Source of the DNA: Halobacteria archaeon AArc-dxtr1
GTDB taxonomy: Archaea > Halobacteriota > Halobacteria > Halobacteriales > Natrialbaceae
Length of the DNA stretch: 64,000 bases
Reading direction: 5' to 3'
Assembly: GCA_025517425.1 (NCBI GenBank)
Contig: JAOPJY010000003.1
Span: forward strand, 19,367 to 83,366
Shown: positions 32,340 to 41,822 of the stretch, one piece after another
How the letters are laid out: each line of letters starts with the position of its first letter
How positions within the stretch are numbered: position 1 is the first letter of the stretch
Program-made: the position numbers and the translations under genes
The notes under the pieces: generated by a model
What the model was told of the DNA's origin: nothing
The model's input: the letters and a program-made list of their open reading frames with translations, nothing else
Database searches by the model: none

Positions 32340-32888
32340 TCAGTCTTCCAGCGGCGAGTCGGGCGAGCGATCTTCGGTGTCGACCGTCAGGGCAAACACG
32401 AGTCCGAGGATCAGCCCGAACAGGAGGTGTCCGACGAGACTCTCGACGGCCAGCGTCGGAAAGCCACCCCCGTCGCCGGTTCCGAGCGCGTCGGAAACTG
32501 TCGGGAGGAGGATAACTGGAAGGACGGCCCAGACTGCTAACCCGTAGGCGACGCCCGAGCCGATAATCCGGGCCGCGAGTCCGGTCTGGGACAGTGCCTC
32601 AGTTTCGGGATTGGTGCGAACAATCCCCAGGATCGACTCGCGAGTGATGAGAAAGCCGAAGATAGCGCCCAGAACGACGCCGTGGCCGGCGTGAATCGCC
32701 CATCCCGTAGCACCTGGATCGAAGCCGTAGAACGTCGGAATCGCGCTCTCGATGATGTCTGGATCGGCGAGCCACAGCACCAATCCCATCGCGAGCGCGC
32801 CCAGTGCGCCGCCGACTGCGCCGCCGACCGGCCAGCCGATGCGACTGTCGATCCCGTACGTGGTCGTCTCCTCGGACTCGGTGCTCAT
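32340..32888 (-). CDS. Haloarchaeal membrane protein with four hydrophobic segments
   Basis: A 182-residue protein starting STESEETTTYGIDS. Hydrophobic segments lie near 20-42, 65-85, 107-130 and 148-170. A conserved-looking HAGHGVVLGAIFGF motif contains two His residues near a membrane face. No enzyme family recognised. It is the last gene of the minus strand before a run of plus-strand genes. Confidence 0.7.
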   Translation of the reverse strand: MSTESEETTTYGIDSRIGWPVGGAVGGALGALAMGLVLWLADPDIIESAIPTFYGFDPGATGWAIHAGHGVVLGAIFGFLITRESILGIVRTNPETEALSQTGLAARIIGSGVAYGLAVWAVLPVILLPTVSDALGTGDGGGFPTLAVESLVGHLLFGLILGLVFALTVDTEDRSPDSPLED

Positions 32889-33050
32889 GACACGGTCGGT
32901 ACGACGATCACTCCCAAAAGCATTGGTCAGGCACACGTCTGATCTTGATCGGGGACCGGACCCCATCACGCGTCCTCACAGTGATTCTGCCCGCCTCACC
33001 CGCCCATCCGTACCGAGGAACTCTTTGGAACCGACGCCCGACTACCGAAC

Positions 33051-33641
33051 GTGGATCTCGAGTACGACCTCCTGGGGTGGCCCCCTGACGGCCCGCAACT
33101 GCGCCTCGACCACGAGCGGTTTAGCTACGCCGGCAAGTTCGTGATGACAAACACGGGAAAGGCCGTCGTCAGAGCGCCCGATGCGGGCGGTTCGAACTGT
33201 GTGGACGAGATCGACGACGATGTCGTCGCCGCCGTCTCGTTCAACGAGGACCGAACGGACGAGACGCGCCTCTGGATTCGGTACGTCACCGTGGCTCGCG
33301 ACCACCGAGGCGAGGGGATCGGCCCCGAACTCGTCGCGTTCGTCCGCGACCGGGCGGTCGCCCGCGGCTACGACCGACTTCGGATCGCCGTCAACAATCC
33401 CTTCGCCTACGTGGCGCTGTACCAGGCCGGGTTCGGCTTCACCGACGAGACGACGGGGATCGCCGAACTCGTCCTCGAGTACGAAGCCGACGGTGGGGCG
33501 GCGACCGACCGGACGGTTACAGCCTACCGGGACGGACTCGAACGCTTTCTCGACCGAGACTCACTCTCTGAGGAAGAGCGTGCGTTCGTCGAGGACCGTC
33601 TCGAGCGCGAGCGGCCCGACTGGCTCCAGACGACTGGGTGA
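33051..33641 (+). CDS. GNAT family N-acetyltransferase
   Basis: A 196-residue protein with a GTG start. The GNAT core is visible: IRYVTVARDHRGEGIGPELV, with RGxGxG for acetyl-CoA binding, then RIAVNNPFAYVALYQAGFGF, the usual motif B. The substrate is unknown. The C-terminal 45 residues form an extra helix pair (FLDRDSLSEEERAFVEDRLE) not found in minimal members. FEN1 follows in the same direction, 126 bp downstream. Confidence 0.87.
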   Translation: MDLEYDLLGWPPDGPQLRLDHERFSYAGKFVMTNTGKAVVRAPDAGGSNCVDEIDDDVVAAVSFNEDRTDETRLWIRYVTVARDHRGEGIGPELVAFVRDRAVARGYDRLRIAVNNPFAYVALYQAGFGFTDETTGIAELVLEYEADGGAATDRTVTAYRDGLERFLDRDSLSEEERAFVEDRLERERPDWLQTTG

Positions 33642-33767
33642 CTACTCACACGTACTCCAGACGGCAGACACCCATACGCCCCCCAACCGACAGACGCCCA
33701 CACTGCGTGGCAGGCTACCCGCACGCAAAGGGAACCGTTCAATTGTCGGCGGTTCCGATACCCGGTA

Positions 33768-34745
33768 ATGGGAAACGCAGCGCTTCGAGACCTCGCGTGT
33801 ATCGAGGAGGTCCCCTTCGACGAGCTAGACGGCGTCGTCGCGGTCGACGCGCACAACTGGCTCTACCGGTATCTGACGACGACGGTCAAGTGGACCTCGA
33901 GTGGCAAGTACACGACTGCAGACGGGACGGAGGTCGCGAATCTGATCGGGATCGTCCAGGGGCTCCCGAAGTTCTTCGAGAACGATCTCGTCCCGGTGAT
34001 GGTCTTCGACGGTGGTCCCTCCGAGCTCAAGACCGACGAGATCGACGCCCGTCGCGAGCAGCGCGAGACGTACGAGGAACAACTCGAGGTCGCCCGCGAG
34101 GAGGGCGACGAACTCGCAATCGCACAGCTCGAGTCACGGACTCAGCGACTGACGCCGACGATCCAGGAGACCAGCCGGAAACTGCTCGAGTTGCTCGACG
34201 TTCCCGTCGTCGAGGCGCCCGCCGAGGGTGAAGCACAGGCGGCACACATGGTCAAGCGCGGAGACGCCGACTACGTCGGTTCGGAGGACTACGACGCGCT
34301 GCTGTTCGGTGCGCCACTGACGCTGCGCCAGCTGACCAGCAAGGGCGATCCGGAGTTGATGGACTTAGCGGCCACCCTGGCACACCACGACCTCACGCTC
34401 GAACAACTGATCGACGCCGCGATCCTCATCGGGACGGATTTCAACGAGGGCGTTCACGGGATCGGCCCCAAAACCGCGATCACTGAGATAACCGAACACG
34501 GCGACCTCTGGAGCGTCCTCGAAGCCCGCGGGGCGAGCGTCGAGTACGGCGACCGCGTCAGACAGCTGTTTCGCGAGCCGAACGTGACAGACGACTACGA
34601 GGCCGAGACGACGCTCGATCCCGACGTCGAGGCGGCCAGAGCCTACGTCATCGACGAGTGGGGCGTCGACGACGGTGAGGTCGCACGCGGCTTCGAGCGC
34701 ATCGAGTCGACGCTCGTCCAGACGGGGCTCGACGAGTGGGTGTGA
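33768..34745 (+). CDS. fen: Flap endonuclease 1
   Basis: A 325-residue structure-specific nuclease: [20 protein letters not shown] (first metal Asp), [39 protein letters not shown] and [12 protein letters not shown] supply the acidic metal site, and [15 protein letters not shown] is the helix-hairpin-helix. It removes 5' flaps during lagging-strand synthesis and repair. The length is typical of archaeal FEN1. A clear PCNA-binding tail is seen only as [11 protein letters not shown], the Q-x2-L-x2-W-type motif expected at the end. Confidence 0.95.
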   Translation: MGNAALRDLACIEEVPFDELDGVVAVDAHNWLYRYLTTTVKWTSSGKYTTADGTEVANLIGIVQGLPKFFENDLVPVMVFDGGPSELKTDEIDARREQRETYEEQLEVAREEGDELAIAQLESRTQRLTPTIQETSRKLLELLDVPVVEAPAEGEAQAAHMVKRGDADYVGSEDYDALLFGAPLTLRQLTSKGDPELMDLAATLAHHDLTLEQLIDAAILIGTDFNEGVHGIGPKTAITEITEHGDLWSVLEARGASVEYGDRVRQLFREPNVTDDYEAETTLDPDVEAARAYVIDEWGVDDGEVARGFERIESTLVQTGLDEWV

Positions 34746-34799
34746 GGCGGCGTGGCCGCGACGGCAGGTCTATCGCGGCTCCGAGACCTCCATCCCGGA

Positions 34800-35960
34800 C
34801 TACTCCCGACTACATCCAAGCTCGCTTCCCGCCAGCCCGACGGCGTTCCGTGCGCCACCTACGGAGGATAGGTAGCCGACGCCGACGCCCGCTTTCATCG
34901 CCTTTGCTGCGCGACCCGTGACGATCGCGGATCCGACCTGTGCGACGGCGTCGTCGCCGATGCTGACCAGCCAGCCCGGCGAGTCGAAGGCGAACGAGTC
35001 GAGTGCTGTATCTGCCGGTTCACTGCCGCGACCGTCCGCTTCCCGTACGGCCTCGACAGTCCGAACCACGTTGGTCGCCGCAGTTTTCGCCTCTCGAATC
35101 GCCGACTGAGCGCTTGCCGGAACCGCTTCGCCGTCGGCGTCGATCACGCGGGCGGCGTCGCCCAGAGCAACCGTTCGGTCGTCGAGACGGAGGTCGGCCC
35201 GTACCGTCGGGCGATCGCCTGCCAGTGCGTCTGCGCCCCGAATACCACCCGCCCAGACGAACTGATCGTAGGCGAGGCGTTCGCCGGAGGCGAGGTGGAC
35301 CGTCTTCTCGTCGGCGTCGGTCACCGTCGCTTCCGTCCGAACTACCACTCCGGCGTCTGCGAGGGCGTCCGCTACCGCGCGCTGGAAGTTCGCCGGAAAG
35401 CTCGGCGCGACGCTGTCTTCTTGCTCGAGAATCGTTACCGTTGCCGCGACGCCCTCCTGTTCGGCGAGCGCAGCGAGTTCGCCGGCGACTTGTATCCCCG
35501 AAAGCCCGGCGCCCCCGACGACGATTCGCGGGCCCCCGGAGTCCTCCCGGAGCGCCTCGTAGAAGCCTCGACGGATTTGGATCGCGTGCTCGAGGCGTTT
35601 TAGCGGGGTCGCGTGTTCTCGAACGCCAGTGAGTCCGTAGTACGCCGTCTCGGCGCCCAGACAGGTCGCGGCGACATCGTAGGAGACCGTTCCAGTCGAA
35701 CAGTGGACGGTCCGCGATTCGCGGTCTACCTCCTCGACGGTCGCGACGTGAACGGTCGCTCGGTCGAGCGCCGACGGCAGCGAGACAGTGATCTCCTCGG
35801 CGAGCGACGGCCGACGGATCACCCGGTGGAGTTCGTGCTGGAGGAGGTGATCCGGTGATTCGTTTATCACGGTGAGTTCGACGTCGCTCGGTAGCGTCCG
35901 TTCGAGGAGTCGCGTGAGTGTCAATCCGGCGTACCCCGCTCCCAGAACCACGACGTGCAT
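34800..35960 (-). CDS. FAD-dependent oxidoreductase, NDH2-like
   Basis: A 386-residue flavoprotein. HVVVLGAGYAGLTLTRLLER at the N-terminus is the FAD-binding Rossmann motif, IVVGGAGLSGIQVAGELAAL near residue 145 is the NAD(P)H-binding one, and RTVALGDAARV is the ATG/GD motif that closes the FAD site. This is the layout of type II NADH:quinone dehydrogenases, which pass electrons to membrane quinone without pumping. Quinone reduction is inferred. The gene is single. Confidence 0.9.
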   Translation of the reverse strand: MHVVVLGAGYAGLTLTRLLERTLPSDVELTVINESPDHLLQHELHRVIRRPSLAEEITVSLPSALDRATVHVATVEEVDRESRTVHCSTGTVSYDVAATCLGAETAYYGLTGVREHATPLKRLEHAIQIRRGFYEALREDSGGPRIVVGGAGLSGIQVAGELAALAEQEGVAATVTILEQEDSVAPSFPANFQRAVADALADAGVVVRTEATVTDADEKTVHLASGERLAYDQFVWAGGIRGADALAGDRPTVRADLRLDDRTVALGDAARVIDADGEAVPASAQSAIREAKTAATNVVRTVEAVREADGRGSEPADTALDSFAFDSPGWLVSIGDDAVAQVGSAIVTGRAAKAMKAGVGVGYLSSVGGARNAVGLAGSELGCSRE

Positions 35961-36102
35961 ATCCGGTCTAGGGAGTCGAGACGTAAAGCTGTGATCGCCG
36001 CGGGTTCCGACGCTACTGCACTCTCACGGAACTGTCCGGCAGGGTCTTGACCGACGGCACCGGTGGCTACTATTAACTCGGCCCGTCCACAACTGGGGTC
36101 CA

Positions 36103-36831
36103 ATGTCCGAACTCATCCTCGGTCGACACATCCCCGACGAGCTCACCACCATGGCGCGCGAGATCGGTCCCGAACCGGGCACCGTACTCGCCGAGATGGA
36201 AGCCGCCGCCGTCGACGAAGGGTTCCCGATCGTCGGCCCCGAGGTCGGCGGCTGGCTGGCCCAACTCGCCCGCATTCGGGGCGCCGAGCGGATCCTCGAA
36301 CTCGGCTCGGGCTTTGGCTACTCGGCGTGCTGGTTCGCCCGGGCGCTCCCAGATGACGGCGAGATCATCCTCACCGAGTTCGACGCGGATCTACTCGACC
36401 GGGCGGAGCACTATCTCGAGCGAGTCGGCGCCAGCGACCTGGGAACGTTCGAAGCGGGCGACGCGGTCGAGATCGCCGCCCGGCAGGACGACCCCTTCGA
36501 CGTGGTCCTCATCGACATCGATAAACACCAGTACCCCGAGGCGTTCGAGACGGTCCGGGATCTGGTCGCGCCAGGAGGACTGATCGTCGCCGACAACACG
36601 ATCACCGGCGGCAGGGAACGCGTCGACGGCTCCGTCCACTTCGAAACGGTGCGGACCGCGCTCGCGGAGCCCGACTTCGACGTCGACGATGCTGATCTCG
36701 CGGAGAACACGAGAGTCGACACAGAGGGTGTTATCACGTACGTAGAGCGCCTCCGTGACGATCCCGACTTTGAGTCGACGCTGTTGCCGCTGGGCGACGG
36801 GTTGACTGTGTCGACCCGGATCCGGGAATAG
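36103..36831 (+). CDS. O-methyltransferase, class I (COMT/caffeoyl-CoA type)
   Basis: A 242-residue enzyme. GAERILELGSGFGYSACWFA is SAM motif I, DVVLIDIDKHQYPEAFET carries the metal-binding Asp, and LIVADNTITGG the second metal residue. The arrangement matches the small-molecule O-methyltransferases that need a divalent metal. The C-terminus is slightly longer than the family. Substrate unknown. It is divergent from the NDH2-like gene, with about 140 bp between them. Confidence 0.9.
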   Translation: MSELILGRHIPDELTTMAREIGPEPGTVLAEMEAAAVDEGFPIVGPEVGGWLAQLARIRGAERILELGSGFGYSACWFARALPDDGEIILTEFDADLLDRAEHYLERVGASDLGTFEAGDAVEIAARQDDPFDVVLIDIDKHQYPEAFETVRDLVAPGGLIVADNTITGGRERVDGSVHFETVRTALAEPDFDVDDADLAENTRVDTEGVITYVERLRDDPDFESTLLPLGDGLTVSTRIRE

Positions 36832-36945
36832 TGGTTGTTGGTACTGGTCCTCAGAGATCACAGAACGCGTGATGGGGTCGTTCAGTGGATGTCACGTAGT
36901 AAATTCACAAGGTACATATTTGAGAGCAGGTGGAACTGTAGCATA

Positions 36946-37122
36946 ATGAATGAGAATCCAGTCATCTTCCGCCTCAATCTGATTATCGGACTGCTGATTG
37001 CCAATCTGGTACTACTGCTGCTCTTGTTTCTCCCGCTGGAGGTGCTCTTTCTCGGCGGAGTGGTGCCTGCCATCCTCCTTCCAGTATCGGCCCTGGTAAT
37101 CCTTATTCTGCTTCTTCGGTGA
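36946..37122 (+). CDS. 58-residue double-helix membrane peptide
   Basis: The frame from ATG 36946 encodes NENPVIFRLNLIIGLLIANL and then two almost continuous Leu/Val/Ile-rich helices with a VLFLGGVVP turn. It is AT-richer than its neighbours, with codon use that suggests recent gain or low expression. An upstream ATG at 36888 would add 19 polar residues; the shorter start is preferred. Small hydrophobic proteins like this are common in haloarchaea; function unknown. Confidence 0.6.
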   Translation: MNENPVIFRLNLIIGLLIANLVLLLLLFLPLEVLFLGGVVPAILLPVSALVILILLLR

Positions 37123-37186
37123 GTGCACGTGCCAACTGAACATCGTACTGGGAGTATGAGGTCACCAATCAGCTCTAGGATTTCGA

Positions 37187-37633
37187 TCAGGTAGTCGCGG
37201 TAGATTGTCCACCGAACACGACTCGCCGGATACCATATTCGAACGCGCCAACGACCAATGGGATCCACAACACCATCGGCCAAAACCCGAGCCCGATTTC
37301 AAAGATGGTCGGCGTTAGCCCTGCACCAGACGACTGTGCCGAATCAATCATAGACGACCACGAGATAGCGAGCGCCCATGCGTAGATTCCGAAAGCGATG
37401 AGAACAGGGGTGATGAGACGATACCGCGCCGAAACGTAGGCCGGAACCCCGCCAAAAAACAATGTTCCCCCAACGATCCATGCGCCCGGCCACGGCCACG
37501 TTACAAAACCGAGGCCATTACCGTGCTCGAAACTTGCGAGATGAAGGTGAACGAGAAGCGTAAGGAAACATAGTACGACGCCAGTTCCAATCGCAAATAG
37601 GAGCGGGGAATCCCATCGCTGGAGGCGACTCAT
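37187..37633 (-). CDS. Four-helix membrane protein
   Basis: A 148-residue protein with hydrophobic segments near 12-32, 48-64, 74-91 and 112-134. A loop carries SARYRLITP. It is less GC-rich than the core genes around it. No family recognised. Together with the 58-residue membrane peptide it forms a small AT-richer pocket between two core genes (36.8-37.7 kb). Confidence 0.65.
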   Translation of the reverse strand: MSRLQRWDSPLLFAIGTGVVLCFLTLLVHLHLASFEHGNGLGFVTWPWPGAWIVGGTLFFGGVPAYVSARYRLITPVLIAFGIYAWALAISWSSMIDSAQSSGAGLTPTIFEIGLGFWPMVLWIPLVVGAFEYGIRRVVFGGQSTATT

Positions 37634-37768
37634 GTTGGTAGATAATGATATTGTCTGTCATAATTGTTATGCATATTGAACACTACGCTAAGTCTCTCAC
37701 CTCTACTGATCACAAGCCTACGTTTCATTCGCTTTCTATCGACTGTCTCTGGCGGTCAGTCCCGCCGC

Positions 37769-38752
37769 TCAGAACAGGTGCTCGTCGGCGTCGAGGATCT
37801 CGGCCGGGCCGCCCACGCGCCAGGACATCGTCTGAACGTCGCAGTCGGCGATCTCGGCTTCCACGCGCTCGGCGTACTCTTCGGTGGTGTTGACGTAGAC
37901 ACTCGCACCCGTGTCAGTCGAGAAGTAGACCGGAATCCCCTCCTCCTCGCGGAGTTCGCGGACGCGGTTGAACACCCGCAGCGTCGCGGGCTGCCAGTAG
38001 ACCCAGCCCTGCGGTCCGGTCATCGTGGTCGCGGCCAGCGACAGGGAGTCGTGCTCAGCCAGTGAGAACGCCCGGTCGAAGTCACCCTCACGTAAGGCGT
38101 CGCGCATCTCGGCGATCTGGCCGTGGATGTGGGCGTTTCGGGCGCCGAACATGTGGCTGTCTTCGGCCTCGTTATGGGCGTCTTCGGTCTCCTTGTGGTA
38201 GGGAACCAGGGCGGCGATGATCCGGACGTCCTCGCCGAGACCCGTCGGGACCTCCCGGGAGCGACAGTCGTCGTCGTTGAGTCCGGTGTACAGCTGCGAG
38301 AAGCCGCCAGTGACGGCGCGGGCGGCCGACGCGGAGCCGACGCGGGCAATCGTCGAGATTTCCTCGAGATCGACGTCCATCCCGGCGGCGTCCGCGAGTG
38401 CCATCGCGGCGGCCGCGAAGCCAGAGGACGAAGAACCCAGTCCGACGTTCGTCGGGAAGCTGTTCTCGCTCTCGAGCCGAACCGGCGCGTCCGCGTTGAC
38501 TGCGTCGGCGCGGGCACGGACCTTCGCGACGACGGTCTCGACGCGCTCGGCCGCCCGGCCGGTGAGTTCCTCGCCGTCGACGACGTAGACGTCCTCTTCG
38601 AGGTCCTCCGAGAACTCGACGGTCGTCTTCGTGTGACTCGGCGCGGTGCAGACGCTGATGCTGTCGTGGTAGGGCAACCGTTCGACGCCGTCGCGCATCC
38701 CGTGGTACTTGACCAGCCCCTGGATGGGGTGGGCCTTCGCCGTCGCTTTCAT
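37769..38752 (-). CDS. Phosphomevalonate decarboxylase-type GHMP enzyme
   Basis: A 327-residue enzyme of the mevalonate diphosphate decarboxylase fold: MKATAKAHPIQGLVKYHGMR, ESENSFPTNVGLGSSSSGFA (phosphate loop with GLGSSSSG) and FSTDTGASVYVNTTEEYAE (catalytic Asp region). In Haloferax the orthologous enzyme decarboxylates mevalonate 5-phosphate, and isopentenyl phosphate kinase then finishes the route to isoprenoids; this assignment is transferred by family. The ATG at 38752 is used since MKATAKAHP is the family N-terminus. Confidence 0.9.
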   Translation of the reverse strand: MKATAKAHPIQGLVKYHGMRDGVERLPYHDSISVCTAPSHTKTTVEFSEDLEEDVYVVDGEELTGRAAERVETVVAKVRARADAVNADAPVRLESENSFPTNVGLGSSSSGFAAAAMALADAAGMDVDLEEISTIARVGSASAARAVTGGFSQLYTGLNDDDCRSREVPTGLGEDVRIIAALVPYHKETEDAHNEAEDSHMFGARNAHIHGQIAEMRDALREGDFDRAFSLAEHDSLSLAATTMTGPQGWVYWQPATLRVFNRVRELREEEGIPVYFSTDTGASVYVNTTEEYAERVEAEIADCDVQTMSWRVGGPAEILDADEHLF

Positions 38753-38900
38753 ACCCGGACACGCGCAGGTCGCCCGCTTAAAGCTCACGGCATTCGGGTC
38801 AGGGGGGCGCCGGTTGTTCCCGGTCTATTTTGGACGACGTCCGGATATTGTAATGAATTCGACATGGGCGTGGGGATTGATCCATTTCGACGGTGTGGGT

Positions 38901-39326
38901 ATGCACATGGGTAGCACAGCGATCGACCGCCAGCAGGTACGGCGCGCTCGGGACCACTTACCGAAGTGGATCTCCGAGGCGAGAGAGCGAGCGTTCGTCG
39001 AGCTGTTCGCCGGTCCGGACTCGGCGGTTACTGACGGGGAGCTGGCGGTGCTGGATGCGATCGATTCGGACCTTACCCGACAGGACGGTATCGGACTGTG
39101 GGGTGCCGACGAGTACGGGATCGCCGCAGGCGACCGCCTCAACACCGACGCCCCGCTCGTGGTCTGTACATACCACCCCGAGATCCCCTACGAGGGGTAT
39201 CGCGGCACCGAAAGCCTCGACGAAGCAACTCGTGAGGAGTTAAACGACGTACTCTGGGACTACTGCGAGCGCGTCGCCGATCTCGTCTCGGCAGAGCTCG
39301 CGACGTTTCTCGATTCGGCCGGTTGA
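38901..39326 (+). CDS. Conserved haloarchaeal protein, function unknown
   Basis: A 141-residue protein, starting at MHMGSTAIDRQQVRRARDHL or at the second Met. It is helical at both ends with a central GLWGADEYGIAAGDRLNTDA segment. No motif for an enzyme family is recognised. An in-frame ATG at 38853 would add 16 residues that look like non-coding DNA. The next gene, nth, begins in the same direction 68 bp later. Confidence 0.7.
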   Translation: MHMGSTAIDRQQVRRARDHLPKWISEARERAFVELFAGPDSAVTDGELAVLDAIDSDLTRQDGIGLWGADEYGIAAGDRLNTDAPLVVCTYHPEIPYEGYRGTESLDEATREELNDVLWDYCERVADLVSAELATFLDSAG

Positions 39327-39394
39327 GAATCGTCACGCTGTCGAGTGCCACACGGAACCGAACGCCTGAAATGGTCGCTCTCGCAAGCGCTCGT

Positions 39395-40078
39395 ATGGGA
39401 ACCCCTCTCGAGAACCGCGAGGAGCAGGCCGTAGAGATCGTTGATCGACTCGCAGACGAGTACCCCGACTCGACGATTTCGCTTCGGTACGCGAACCGAC
39501 TCCAGTTGCTGATCGCCGTGATCCTCTCGGCACAGTGTACCGACGAACGCGTCAACCAGGAGACCGCCCACCTCTTCGAGACGTACGACGGCCCCGAAGC
39601 GTACGCGAACGCCCCACAGGAGGAACTCGCAGAGGCCCTGAGTTCGATCACCTACTACAACAACAAGGCGAAATACATCCGAAACGCCTGCCAGCAGATC
39701 GTCGAGGACCACGACGGCGAGGTGCCGGATACGATGAGCGAGCTAACTGACCTTCCCGGTGTGGGTCGCAAGACCGCGAACGTCGTCCTCCAGCACGGCC
39801 ACGACATCGTCGAGGGGGTCGTCGTCGATACGCACGTACAGCGTCTCTCCCGCCGACTCGGACTCACCGACGAGGAGTATCCTGAGCCGATCGAGCAGGA
39901 GCTGATGGCACTCGTTCCCGAGGACGCCTGGCAGCAGTTCACCCATCTCTGTATCGATCACGGACGGGCGGTCTGTTCGGCCCGGAGCCCCTCCTGTGAG
40001 GACTGCGTCCTCGCGGATCTCTGCCCCTCAGAGAAGGGCGACAGCGACGTCGACCTCGCCTCGGGCGAGCCCTGGTGA
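39395..40078 (+). CDS. nth: Endonuclease III
   Basis: A 227-residue DNA glycosylase/AP lyase. LPGVGRKTANVVLQHG is the helix-hairpin-helix with the catalytic Lys, VVDTHVQRLSRRLG contains the catalytic Asp, and CSARSPSCEDCVLADLC has the exact C-x6-C-x2-C-x5-C spacing of the 4Fe-4S cluster. It removes oxidised pyrimidines in base excision repair. The ATG at 39395 is preferred; one at 39371 adds eight residues. Confidence 0.95.
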   Translation: MGTPLENREEQAVEIVDRLADEYPDSTISLRYANRLQLLIAVILSAQCTDERVNQETAHLFETYDGPEAYANAPQEELAEALSSITYYNNKAKYIRNACQQIVEDHDGEVPDTMSELTDLPGVGRKTANVVLQHGHDIVEGVVVDTHVQRLSRRLGLTDEEYPEPIEQELMALVPEDAWQQFTHLCIDHGRAVCSARSPSCEDCVLADLCPSEKGDSDVDLASGEPW

Positions 40079-40201
40079 CTGGCTCGACACCCAAAACCGC
40101 CTTCGAACCGTCCGACAGCGGGAGGGGAGACAACCCGTGCCGACCGTCGCAAGCCCAACGCCTTTTCGCGTACCGGGGATAGCCCCCACCGAGTGAGACT
40201 T

Positions 40202-40432
40202 ATGTCCGAGAATGACGAGCACGGCCGCGATGTCGAACTGGCAAAGGAGGACACCGAGGCGACGGACGAGCAGGACGACGAACTCACCGAGGAAGAAAAA
40301 GAAGCCCGCGAGCGCCACGCCGAGGAGCAGCGGCGACAGGACATCGAGCACCAGTCGGACGAGCGCGAGAACGACGCCTTAGAAAACGCGAACCCGAACA
40401 ATCACCGCGACGAGGAGCCATACAATAGCTGA
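40202..40432 (+). CDS. 76-residue highly charged protein
   Basis: The protein is almost entirely charged and polar (VELAKEDTEATDEQDDELTE, then EKEARERHAEEQRRQDIEHQ), forming one long predicted helix and a disordered end NPNNHRDEEPYNS. No hydrophobic core is present, so it is probably intrinsically disordered or a coiled coil. Its position 123 bp after nth, on the same strand, and conserved-looking ends support a real gene. Function unknown. Confidence 0.7.
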   Translation: MSENDEHGRDVELAKEDTEATDEQDDELTEEEKEARERHAEEQRRQDIEHQSDERENDALENANPNNHRDEEPYNS

Positions 40433-40446
40433 ACGCGTCTGACACC

Positions 40447-41262
40447 CTAGTTCTGCGTCCGGTCACCGACTACGAGCGTCCGGATCGATGACTCAACGGC
40501 CAGCTCGACGCGCGTCTCTGTCCCGATGGCGTCGACCAGTCGACCGTCGACGGCGAGCGAGATGTCGTCCTCGTCGCGCTCGACAGTCAACGACAGCGCA
40601 TCCTCCGGGAGCACCCACCGATTGGCGTGGGTGACGAACGGCGCAATCGGCGTCACGGCGACGGCTGGGACTGTCGGGGCGACCTCGGGTGCACCGACGC
40701 TACCGGCGTAGCCGCGCGTTCCAGCCGGCGTCGCGACGACCACCCCATCGGCACGAAAACGCGCCACGTGCTCGCCGCGACTCGCGACGGCGTACTCGGA
40801 GATCCGAGCCGGCTCGTCGGTCACGAGCGTCACGTCGAACAGCGCCCGCTCGGAGATGCCGTCTGCTGTGCTCTCGCCGTCTGTCGTCACCGAGATGATA
40901 GGGCGTGAACACACGCCAACGCACCCGTCCAAGACCGCACTGACGGCGCCAGCGACCTCGTTCGGGGTGGGGCCGTCCAGTTCCGTGCCGTGATCGTTCG
41001 ACGTCACGGGAAGGACCGGCACCGACACCTCGGCTCGAACCGCTGCGGTCAGCGCTTGCTCGCCGGAAACGACCAGAAACGTGGGATCTACGTCGAGAAC
41101 CGCGCCGATCGCTGTTGCGTCGCCCGAAACGCTCGACGCGTCCCGACCGTCGACGGCGCCAGCAACCGCGTTCGTGACTCGGCGTCCGCTCGTGGCCGGA
41201 GCGTCCCCCTCGAGAACGGCCACGGTCGGTGACTCGCCGGCGCTCCACCCCTCAGTATCCAT
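40447..41262 (-). CDS. NAD kinase-like protein lacking the usual GGDG
   Basis: A 271-residue protein. The C-terminal half has the NAD-kinase second domain: RADGVVVATPAGTRGYAGSV matches the DG-x4-TPTGSTAY motif, and the following VAVTPIAPFVTHANRWVLP matches the P-I-x-P segment. The N-terminal GGDGT motif, which holds the catalytic Asp and phosphate loop, is not visible; the place is taken by FLVVSGEQALTAAVR. It may be a divergent or regulatory member rather than an active kinase. Confidence 0.78.
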   Translation of the reverse strand: MDTEGWSAGESPTVAVLEGDAPATSGRRVTNAVAGAVDGRDASSVSGDATAIGAVLDVDPTFLVVSGEQALTAAVRAEVSVPVLPVTSNDHGTELDGPTPNEVAGAVSAVLDGCVGVCSRPIISVTTDGESTADGISERALFDVTLVTDEPARISEYAVASRGEHVARFRADGVVVATPAGTRGYAGSVGAPEVAPTVPAVAVTPIAPFVTHANRWVLPEDALSLTVERDEDDISLAVDGRLVDAIGTETRVELAVESSIRTLVVGDRTQN

Positions 41263-41316
41263 ATGCGGGTAGTTCCGCCGGGGTTACGAAAAGCGTGCGG
41301 TTCCGGCCCGGGACGA

Positions 41317-41727
41317 TCACCCCATGAGTCGGCGGTGTTCGACCTTCAGACAGCGATCCTGGACGACAGCCACGCCATCCGCTTTCGCTCGTGTAGCTGC
41401 CTCGTCGTCGGTGATTCCTCGCTGGAGCCAGAGTGCGCTCACGTCCTCACGAGAGAGCACCTCGTCGACGATCCCGCTGACCTCTTCGCTCGGACGGAAC
41501 ACGCAGACGAGATCGACGTCTTCGTCGAGAGCTGTGAGAGAGTCGGTGGCTTTCCGGCCGAAAACCTCGTCAGCGTACGGGTTAACTGGCAACACCTCGT
41601 ACCCTCGGTCGACGAGATACGCCGGGACATCGTGGGCGGCCTTCCCTGGCGTCGTCGAACACCCCACGACAGCGATCGTGTCGTACGCGAGGAGTTCGCG
41701 GAGGGTGTCATCAGTACTATGAGACAT
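41317..41727 (-). CDS. CoA-binding protein, YccU type
   Basis: A 136-residue Rossmann protein: YDTIAVVGCSTTPGKAAHDV is the nucleotide loop, PAYLVDRGYEVLPVNPYADE and LVCVFRPSEEV follow in family order, and ALWLQRGITDDEAATRAKAD closes the domain. These small proteins bind coenzyme A; their role is not established. Length agrees with the family. Confidence 0.92.
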   Translation of the reverse strand: MSHSTDDTLRELLAYDTIAVVGCSTTPGKAAHDVPAYLVDRGYEVLPVNPYADEVFGRKATDSLTALDEDVDLVCVFRPSEEVSGIVDEVLSREDVSALWLQRGITDDEAATRAKADGVAVVQDRCLKVEHRRLMG

Positions 41728-41822
41728 CGGGGCAGACTACGTACCTGCAGAATAAAACGGCCAGGATGATACCGTCAGGGGGGAGACGACAGGGAACTCC
41801 ACCACCGAGTGCTGGGTGGACA

